Below, piece by piece: positions 56,701-64,000 of a DNA stretch of 64,000 bases. Under the pieces are notes generated by a model, which had not been told where the DNA came from, did no database searches, and saw nothing but the letters and a program-made list of their open reading frames with translations. Made by a program: the position numbers and the translations under genes. Within the stretch, counting starts at the first letter, position 1, and every line of letters starts with the position of its first letter. The stretch comes from Brachycybe producta (Eukaryota; Arthropoda; Diplopoda; Playtdesmida; Andrognathidae): positions 1,365,501 through 1,429,500 of the forward strand of contig JAUPFP010000039.1 in NCBI GenBank assembly GCA_036925085.1, in the 5' to 3' direction.

Positions 56701-58860
56701 GTTGATAATCGTCTCCTTCACGCAAGAACTTCACATCGAAATTGTCGGCTTTTGTCCCTGCAAATTCAATCATCACAATAAATAAGACAGAACAATGAAT
56801 TTTAACAAGTCTAGAAAAATTCATTCAACCAGTGAATTGATCATGAATATTGTAACCCATCATCTCTCCGTCTAAAATGCAAGAGTCAACGTTTTTGTTA
56901 AAAGCATTCATGATGTGAGGTGTGAGCGTTCCAGAAGATGGATCTGATCCGTAATTGTGACTGTAATCATTACCTCTTATAAAATACAACAAACTCAAAA
57001 TTAATATAAAATGTAAAATGCCTCTAAAATTCTGACTATTCTGTTATTCAGGAGCAACATTAAGAAATACTTGAAAGTTATTTAGAAAACAGAAGATGAA
57101 TCACATAAGACTTATTTTCATCTTAATCTTAAAAAATAACACAATTTTAAGTTTTTAACACTTGCAGGCATTTTCTTTTTAAATTTTCAGTTCTCCAAAG
57201 TTTTTTTTAAAGATATTACATCTGAAAATGTGTCTTTAAATTATTCATTTACTTTTCTAGTTTCTAAAACCCTACTAAATATTTCTTTCAAAACGAAGAT
57301 TAATCAGAATTTGATTCTCATGGAAACTCTTCTTAAAACCTAGAGCGGCAGTTGAATCATTTAATTTTTCATGTTGATATCTTTCGAAATAAAGTTTGTA
57401 AAGACACAATTTTTTTTTAAAAATATCGTCAGCTTAAAGTTGGGTTATTTTCAAACTAACATAAAAAGCTTCTTTTAACCTTCTAATTTTTAAAACACTA
57501 ACGTTTCTCTTCATTTTGCCAATGGATCAGAATAAGGGGCGTTTACACTTGAAAACCACCTTAAAATCTCTTAATTTTAAAAAAAATATTTACCCTCTAG
57601 AAAAATATTTAAATTGATTTCCTTGTTTGTGCAGTTGCATTCGTTCGCCGTCGTGTTTAGTCTCGATGTAGAAAGTTTTCTTATGCATTAGTTTTTCCAC
57701 CTTTGAAATATCGAATGAAATTACAACTTTATTTCTAGATAAAACTATCAAATTTACTAAGTTACTTTGTTAGGAGGCGCCCTTTCTGCCAACATTGGTC
57801 TAAACGGAGAAAATATCGAGATGTCGATCTCGTTCAAACGGAGTTTAGGATCTCGTAGTGTAATGCAAACCTTAACGAAACAAAACTGATCTAAGTCCGT
57901 GTGCCTTACATTTCTTAAGAGTGACCGAGACCTTAGCTAAACTGTTGGTGACATCGTAAAGGTCCTTTGCATCTGCGTGAAACGTATTGAGGATGGATTG
58001 TTCGCTCAGACCGAACTTCATCTCCTTCATGATCATACGAATCAACCATTTCTGTTCCATTGCAGAAGTGTTTCTTAAAAGATGTAGCAGATGTTTCTTA
58101 ACTCCGTCTGTGCGAATTAACCTTTGTAAAAATACCTTTGCGATTTTTTTCGTTAAAAATTGTTTTTTTTTAATACCTTTGTTTTTCGCAGCATTGCAAG
58201 TTGCGATTCCGTCGAGATCGGTCGTAACATCGGAGATCTTCAGACTACCTGCTTCCGGACATCGGTTCTTTAATACAAAATAGGCCACCATCGCGAAATC
58301 TCGAACATCCTAATAAAAAAAACCACGATTTTAATGAAAAATGTTCATGTATTGATTTATATAACAAACGTTTTTCATGTTTGCAGGAAGACGATAGTTG
58401 AGTAATTTCTTTGCATCTGCACTCTCCTTGTTCAAGTTAAGAATTTCTATGTACAATTTGGCTAAAGTGTTCTGTAAGTACAAAATACAAATTAGATTTA
58501 ATTGTTGCGATCTTTCAATTTCTTGTTAGCTGTGATATAAAAGAACCTCTTTGATTCCATAAGGGCCTCGATCTCTGTCGAACTGAGGCAACAATAGTTG
58601 CATTGCCGAATGAAACGAATCTGTCTATGTTTGTAAACAAGTTTTGAGTTTTAAAATTAAGTCATTTTAGTTTTAATAAGTTATACTGTGGTGTTGGTGT
58701 CTTTCTTGTGCATTTTGTTGTGAAATTCGCGCCATGTTCCCATGAAATCTGAAAGAATCTTCTTCTTGTGGTCGTTTCCTTGTTTCGAACTGATTTTTTC
58801 GCATACAAGACACAGGTCGGAAAACGGCACTTTACTTGCAACTGTCGTCGTTGTCGACAT
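53712..58860 (-). CDS. LIG4: DNA ligase IV, 16 exons
   Basis: Exons, complement: 58687-58860, 58547-58624, 58370-58471, 57932-58309, 57766-57870, 57594-57700, 56830-56975, 56553-56757, 56238-56488, 55976-56178, 55368-55505, 55157-55309, 54843-55096, 54641-54779, 54337-54575, 53712-53856; 2817 nt, 938 residues (human 911). ATP-dependent ligase of non-homologous end joining, working with XRCC4. N-terminal DNA-binding domain ([28 protein letters not shown]); adenylation domain with catalytic K294 in [31 protein letters not shown] and [21 protein letters not shown]-fold ([13 protein letters not shown]); nuclear signal-like PKKKRR (650-655); BRCT 1 (about 681-765, CDWLLRCIE); an XRCC4-binding linker ([15 protein letters not shown]); BRCT 2 ending at FEPEMT. 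All catalytic motifs look intact. Mammalian LIG4 coding sequence is intronless, so the many introns are the older state or later gains. Foldback repeats lie in introns 6 and 10. Confidence 0.96.
54073..54162. repeat. Perfect hairpin, 32-bp arms, 26-nt loop, in LIG4 intron 15
   Basis: The arm CAGAAAAATGCATTTTTCAG... (54073-54104) is the exact reverse complement of 54131-54162. Within each arm AAAAATGCATTTTT is itself palindromic. Unrelated to the common foldback family. Confidence 0.9.
55565..55965 (-). repeat. Foldback repeat copy, LIG4 intron 10
   Basis: The left end TTTATTTTGTGTTTCAG, GAAACTAGGAGGAGGCTCAA, a minus-oriented loop (TTGTCGGCTTAAATTTCGAT), the right arm GAGCTACTCTTCCAGTTTC and the end CAGAGTTCGTGGGGCG. 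The copy fills nearly the entire intron. Confidence 0.8.
57030..57320. repeat. Foldback repeat copy 1, LIG4 intron 6
   Basis: CTGACTATTCTGTTATTCAG at the left and TTACTTTTCTAGTTTCTAAA at the right. The middle is diverged. Confidence 0.65.
57320..57570 (-). repeat. Foldback repeat copy 2, LIG4 intron 6
   Basis: CATGTTGATATCTTTCGAAA inner arm, minus-oriented loop (ATCGTCAGCTTAAAGTTGGG) and the end GGGGCGTTTACACTTG. The two copies together make up nearly the whole intron. Confidence 0.65.
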
Positions 58861-58894
58861 TTTTACAGCAACTGAAGAAGAAAACTGCTTCAAT

Positions 58895-59245
58895 AAAGAT
58901 GATTTATGAACAACTCTGGTTATTCTGTTTTTCGGAAGCAAAGAAACTTGAATGTGTTTTAGAAACTAGAAGGGTAGCTCAATCACTTAAAGAGTATTGT
59001 CATGTTGATATCTTTCAAAATATGCTTTTTACGTGAGTTTGAAAATGACTCAACATTAAGCAGACGATATTTTTTTAACTTTTGTCTATAAAAAGTTTAT
59101 TTTGAAAGATAACTTGAAAAAAATACCTTTAAATGATTGAGCTACCCTTCTAGTTTCTAAAACACGTACCAGTTTCTCTTCATTTGTCACCTGAAAGGCA
59201 GAATAATTAAGAGTTCGAGAGGCGTTTAACACTTCAAACACAAAT
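58895..59245 (+). repeat. Foldback repeat copy between LIG4 and the kinesin-13-like gene
   Basis: One of the best-preserved copies: TGGTTATTCTGTTTTTCGGA, GAAACTAGAAGGGTAGCTCA, a plus-oriented loop (AATGACTCAACATTAAGCAG), ATTGAGCTACCCTTCTAG and the end AATTAAGAGTTCGAGAGGCG. It starts about 35 bp upstream of the LIG4 start codon, so it may lie in the promoter or leader. Confidence 0.85.
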
Positions 59246-59700
59246 GAAATCCTTGGAAACCATTTGAAAATAAAAAAGATAACAAATGTCAAGTTACAAC
59301 AACGCGTAAATGATTGCGTCACTATATGAAGTAGAACTGACCAATCGGAGTATTGCTTTTTGACACCTTTGCCGCCATTTGTAAACAACTAATCTTGTTA
59401 CTCGTTACCATGGCAACCGTACAGTGTTACTTATTATGTATCTCTAAAATTTGAAAGTTAAAAAATTTGTTTATTGAGAGTATCAAAAATGTAATTTATG
59501 GTTCGAGTATCTTCTATTAAAATAAAATATATTTTAATTTAATTTTCATAAAACTAACGTTATAAATATTTTAATATGATTTATAATCAATGATAAAAAT
59601 ATATATTGTATAGGAATTGTCAATTTGACAACTTGGTTTATTTTTCCCATGATGCATTTTATGTAACCGGAGAAAGTAGTTGCAGTTTTGTCGCGCCGCT
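59246..59700. promoter_or_regulatory. Divergent promoter region, LIG4 and the kinesin-13-like gene
   Basis: AT-rich sequence. CGTTACCATGGCAACCG (59405-59421) is an X-box-like inverted repeat of the form GTTRCC..GGYAAC, which in animals binds RFX factors. The role here is inference. Confidence 0.4.
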
Positions 59701-60195
59701 GAAATTTTTGTCGGTTGATTGATGTGGAACGTTTGTGATATTTTTCATTTTCGGTGAGTTTTATCTATTGTGTCGATTATTGCATTTGTGTTGATGTGTT
59801 TTATATATATTTTAAGCTTTTTGAGCATAGATTATTTGTTTATATTTGGAATATTCGTAAAATTATAAGTTAGGAGGTTAGGAAGCCGTTGAGATCGATT
59901 AGTTTTTCCTGTACTATTTTATGACTCATTTAACCGCTAGGGGGAGTTGGGAGGGCTTTCAACTTGTTCTCAACCGACACTTTTTTTGTCTTCGTCCATT
60001 TATTGAATTTTTTCGGCATTTTTTTTTTACATAAGCTTTTATTGTGTTTTGTAGCTTAGATTTCATTTCGAACTGAAATCTAGAGGAAGAAATTGGTTAA
60101 AATCGGTTATTGAGGAGATTCCAATGTGAAAAAGATGGACGATGGATGGAGTGCATTTTGCATTGGAGCCAATGTGGATATTCAAAGAACCGACG
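59690..60195 (+). CDS. 5' end of a kinesin-13-like (KIF2/Klp10A type) gene, partial
   Basis: A probable untranslated exon ends at 59753 (TTTTCG|GTGAGT). A second exon runs 60055-60195 after TTTTGTAG, with ATG at 60135, reads MDDGWSAFCIGANVDIQRTD and ends in phase 1 at G|GTCAGT. The N terminus of kinesin-13 proteins has the form ..VGxxVxIQRTDGRxH.., so GANVDIQRTDG fits well. Kinesin-13s depolymerise microtubule ends. The next coding exon, expected to open GRxH, was not found in the remaining 3.8 kb, so the gene must run on past the window with a long intron. A 21-residue match is thin evidence. Confidence 0.45.
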
Positions 60196-60304
60196 GTCAG
60201 TAAAGAGACAATCACTAATTATAATCAATCATTATTTGTTATTGTTGTTGTTACTATTGAACACCCATCATCATTCATCAAGCTTATTCTTAATGTTTTT
60301 TTTT

Positions 60305-60610
60305 AAATTAATGATATTGTCTGCAATTTTGTATTGAAATTGCAGAAAATAAACTATGTGTAAAAAAAAAGCGGGAAAATGTATAAATTATCAGATTAAA
60401 AATTACGAAATTTTCAATTTTGACACCGAGCGAATTGAGAGCGAATTGAAAAATTTCAAAACGAAAAATCTGATATTTATTTCAATGATATTGTTTGCAA
60501 TATTATGTTTATATTTCAGAAAAAAAATTGTAAGTATAAAAAAACAGGAAAATGGAAAAAAAAAAGAAATGTGATAAAAATTGCGAAATTTTCAATTTTG
60601 ACACACACTG
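60305..60610. repeat. Diverged tandem duplication, about 175-bp unit
   Basis: ATGATATTGTCTGCAAT ... ACGAAATTTTCAATTTTGAC (from 60312) recurs as ATGATATTGTTTGCAAT ... GCGAAATTTTCAATTTTGAC (from 60486). No coding value seen. Confidence 0.6.
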
Positions 60611-60714
60611 TAAGAGAGAATTCAACCTTCAGTTGGCGGGTTTGTGTGGTACCCCCCCTTAGTACCCTAAAGTGGTACCAAATAAGCAGAGAAAAATGGT
60701 AATTAATTCCAGCT

Positions 60715-61030
60715 AAGATTCTAGTTTCTCATTAGAAAATAATTTTAGTTAAAAATTTATAAAAGAAATTAAATGAGTATAGGAGTCGTAAGTAGTTTGT
60801 AACGATATCTTTCAAAATAAACGTTTTATGGTAGATTTAAAAATGAATCGATGAATTTAATTCTTCGGTTTTAACTTCACTTTTTTATGTAATTTTTTTA
60901 TTATTATTATGTTTTTAAAATGAAACACGAAATATCTAGTTTTTAACGAATTTGAAATGAAAATCAAAGAATAGATTGTCACAAGTTTATTTTGAAAGAT
61001 ATCATTATGAAATTACTTTCGAATTTCTTA
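60715..61030. repeat. Diverged foldback copies
   Basis: GATTCTAGTTTCTCATTAG, CGATATCTTTCAAAATAAAC + GTTTTATGG and GTTTATTTTGAAAGATATCA are recognisable arm segments. The whole is rearranged. Confidence 0.5.
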
Positions 61031-61145
61031 AGAAAGTCATTTCTGATTAACAAGAAGAGGGGGTGGGGGATTACATTTAAATCCTCCTCATCCCCCTCTG
61101 GTCCGTCTTTAACCCAAATTGAACCCACCGGGCCCAAATTTGTGC

Positions 61146-61178
<33 letters not shown>

Positions 61179-63500
61179 GACAGTGGTGGTGATCACCTTG
61201 ACCGGTCCACAAATGGGGATATTTTTTTTTGTTTGTCTGTGGTATGTGTGGGTTGTGTTGGTTCCTAGTTTCATTTTTTGAGAAAGAAAGAAAGAAGGTG
61301 GTTATAATAATAAAAAAGAACTACTTTTACCACCTGATTTGTCTGCCGCTGCTGTTATTAACAATTTAGAGCCAAAGTAGTACGAGGCGAGGAGGAGGAG
61401 GTCCTCCTCCTCCTCTACTTTTAACCAAATACGGATATAATAAAACGGCGGACTTTTTATTTTCTCTTTCCCCCCCTCCTCCTCCTCCTCCTCATCCCTT
61501 TTTTAAATCTCGTTGTGTGTGTGGCATTGACAGGAGTTAAAAATGACTTAGTCATAGGCTCTCTTTTAATTTCTAAAATACAAGTTATTTTTCTTTCTTC
61601 TTCGAGGTGAATCGACCTACACGCAAAATAAAAACTAAAACCGAAATCGAACAGATCGTAATCTGATTATTATTATGTTGAAATTGTTCAGGTTATTCGA
61701 ATCCATTGACAATCTCAGCTTCTGAATATATGAAAATAATCAGCCAAAAATGGAGTTTGACATTTTAAAAGCACAAACCACTTTTGGTGGTCGAGTTCGA
61801 CTACAAAATGTAGTCGATTTGCCACCAAAAGCGACCACTCTAGTTGACTTTTTCTTTGCAGTTCACTCAGTAACAGAGTTGGAACAACTTTCCAGCCACC
61901 TCAGTCGACTCGAGTCGTTTGCTTTGGGCGACAGGACGACACATTTGAAACGACGTTGGTTGGAGATGGAGGCTAGCTAATAGGGGATTACATTACAGTA
62001 CTGAATGTGAAGGAGACGAAATTAACATAGCCTCCAACTCCAACCCTCGTCGTCTTTTGAGCTGAAACATGTCGTTTCCATATATCTCGCACGACCACAA
62101 GGGTGGCAGGTGGAGGCTACAAATGCGTATAGCGAAGTGTCAGGACAATCCGTACTGTTGTGTAATTCCGTAATAACTAGCCTCCATCTCCAACCCTCGT
62201 CATTGTGCGAGATGAGTTTCCATTAGAGTGGCATATAGAAACCCTATTATGATGTTTGTTTTTCACCTCTTATTTTAATCTAATAGAAACAGGCCATGAA
62301 GGGGATTTACTTGGAATAAACTTTGGACGTTTATGCTGTGTTTATAGTCAGTATTTCAGGTTGACGTCTTCACCAATATTTGTATTCCGATCGGGAAGGA
62401 GACGAGTGCGGAATGGCCGAGACTATAAACATGACATTCTCGTTGTAAAAGAAGGGTTGAGTCTCTTGGACAGGAATGATTCTACTCCCCACCCACCCCA
62501 AAGGGTATTAGGGCAGAGTCTCTTGGACAGAAAGAAAATGGAGACAAATAGGATTATTATTTCTAGTTATTATTATCAAATGTAAAGGGAGACTTTTGGG
62601 GGATTGAGATATTTGTTAAATAGTTAGTCATCACATTTTTATCAGTCAGAGTTAAAAAAGGGGGTTCATGAACCCCTTAATTTTTAATGGTGGTCGTAAC
62701 ATCTTCAAAAAAAAGCACTTTTTCTTCTGAGTTCGAGTTGAGTGATTCTCTCTCTCTCTCTCTCTTCAGTTTGGTTCTGTTTTTTTGTTGTGAAAATGTA
62801 ATTATTTTTGTTGAAAGAGCAGCACATTTGCATTTTCTATAAAGTGTAGCAAAAATGGTTGTTTTGTTAGAGGAATCCATTCGTGTGGAATCACAACAAC
62901 AACATGAACTGAATATGAATAAATACAATCAAGCAACACATGGGATCAGTCTTTGTTTTTATCGTGTTTGTCGTCTTCGTGATTTTTTTTTTCTTCCGCA
63001 AAATAAAAGTTCAAAAACATTAGTTTTTTTAGACAAGTGTTTTCTATTTTCATTTCAATTAGATTTGTAATTTTGGCTTTTTTCTGAAGTCAAGTTTACA
63101 GTCTCATATACCTTAAGGTACACACATGAGTTAAATGAATTCAAATTAAATGTGTTTAGGTTAATTTATACGGAATCCAGTTAAGGACATGAATCAAATA
63201 AAAATTGACTTTTATTATTAATATTTTAAATTGAAATACTAAATGAATATTTTAATGTCAATCGTTTATATTATTATATTTAAGTTAATTAACTCAATAT
63301 TTTCAGATTAATTAACTGAATAAATTAAATTCGACGACATATTGTTTGTTTGTCCTTCACAGGGCTCTGTAGAATGCGTTTATTATTTAAATGCATTTAA
63401 GAAGTATCAGGTGTGTGTTGTACTGGGCATTAAAGAGAGAATTGTAATGGCGCTTGTTGGAGTTGCAGCAAAATGATTTTAAATCTAGTTAGAATGGATT
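61031..63500. other. Non-coding region right of the kinesin-13-like exon
   Basis: Presumed intron. It contains a (TA)n run at 61148-61173, CTC/GAG-rich tracts (61385-61500), an imperfect inverted repeat (GACGTTGGTTGGAGATGGAG at 61951; GCCTCCAACTCCAACCCTCG near 62031; GCCTCCATCTCCAACCCTCG near 62180), a GA/CT run near 62746 and no gene I can support. The 76-residue frame at 61750 overlaps the inverted-repeat block and has no recognisable domain. Confidence 0.45.
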
Positions 63501-63504
63501 TATT

Positions 63505-63690
63505 AGATAATTTCAAGTTTTATTTGAAACTAGAAGAGTAAACGAAGGTGAAAAGAGAAATTCCACAATGATATATCTTTTAAAATAAACTTTTTATGGT
63601 AGTTTGTAAATGATCAAACCTTTAAAAATATCATAAAAGTTGGTTTATTTTTTGAAAGTCATAAAAAATATTACTTGTACCCTGTGTACA
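63505..63690. repeat. Foldback repeat, subfamily B, right-truncated copy
   Basis: TTTGAAACTAGAAGAGTAAA, TATCTTTTAAAATAAACTTT and TGGTTTATTTTTTGAAAGTC are present. The outer right arm is missing. Confidence 0.65.
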
Positions 63691-64000
63691 TATAGATAGA
63701 CCATAGCTAATTAATGGAAGTGAATTAATGAAGTAATTAATGACTTCAGCCTATTTTAATTGTGAGAAATTTGTTTCTATGGAAACAGGGCCGTTTTAGG
63801 GCATGTCGGGACCCTAGGACACAAGAATTGGGGGCCCCGTTGGATAGTAAAAATTAGAAAAAATTTAAAAATCTGATCTGGTCTCCTATTAACATTTCAA
63901 TTTAGAAATGTTGACGGTAATTACCTAAAAATAGAAAAAAAATTTGAGCTCTTTTTTTTCGTGTAAGCGAATATATCGGCCTTTCGGGGCCCCCGTGAGG
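63691..64000. other. Right edge, no gene seen
   Basis: The text GGGCATGTCGGGACCCTAGG and GGGGCCCCGTTGG / GGGGCCCCCGTGAGG has a mirrored, GC-richer look, suggesting another small inverted-repeat element cut by the window edge. Not resolvable here. Confidence 0.3.

Noticed and set aside
58135-58190. A possible short intron inside LIG4 exon 4
   Set aside because: GT and AG signals exist, but no splice keeps the frame, while the uninterrupted reading stays open and fits the family.
58836-59388. Frames containing [10 protein letters not shown] on both strands
   Set aside because: They are translations of the foldback arms, which is why the same peptide recurs at 4253, 24180 and elsewhere.
61750-61980. 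A 76-residue frame starting MEFDILKAQTTFGG
   Set aside because: It overlaps inverted-repeat sequence, has no recognisable domain and no splice context; too weak to call a gene.
63357-63410. An exon-like stretch between TTCACAG and GTGTGT reading GSVECVYYLNAFKKYQ
   Set aside because: Its open phase is 0, but the kinesin-13-like exon ends in phase 1, which runs into a stop here; no other partner exon found.
1-64000. CRISPR arrays, operons, rRNA or tRNA genes
   Set aside because: Spliceosomal introns show a eukaryotic genome; no rRNA or tRNA cloverleaf was recognised by eye, though a tRNA scan was not possible.

Overview
The window is animal nuclear DNA: AT-rich, intron-dense and repeat-rich. 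A (CCTAA)n tract, equivalent to TTAGG read on the other strand, lies in an intron. TTAGG is the usual arthropod telomere motif, so an arthropod is the best guess. That is inference, and I cannot name the species. I rebuilt six multi-exon genes by hand. Every one uses GT-AG introns and every summed coding length is a whole number of codons.

Layout, left to right. A single-exon transposase-like gene (893-2734, +) is followed by repeat debris. A FAM151/menorin-family gene lies on the minus strand (4606-6976). A secreted protein with four MAM domains follows (8218-13024, +). ERMP1, an ER-membrane M28 peptidase, covers 13946-35450 (+); its first, second and twelfth introns have swollen with mobile DNA. 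A gene-poor, repeat-rich gap runs from about 35.5 to 40.9 kb. Then come importin-13 (40935-47740, +), UTP4/cirhin (48569-53429, +) and, tail to tail with UTP4, DNA ligase IV (53712-58860, -). About 0.9 kb upstream of the ligase start, in divergent orientation, is the likely 5' end of a kinesin-13-type gene (59.7-60.2 kb) that runs off the window. The genes belong to unrelated housekeeping pathways: ER proteolysis, nuclear transport, rRNA processing, end joining and microtubule control. They do not form a functional cluster.

The most striking non-coding feature is a family of palindromic foldback repeats of about 200-400 bp. The arm core is GAAACTAGAAGGGTAGCTCA and the loop is asymmetric. I count roughly 25 copies in 64 kb, in introns of all six multi-exon genes and in most intergenic gaps, in both orientations. 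One copy is split by a 7.3 kb LTR retrotransposon (26933-34235) whose two 1911-bp LTRs match wherever I compared them. That element carries gag but no recognisable reverse transcriptase frame, and it has four repeated small hairpins with compensating base changes. ERMP1 introns also hold a 16-bp minisatellite enclosed by terminal inverted repeats, plus three other inverted-repeat elements.
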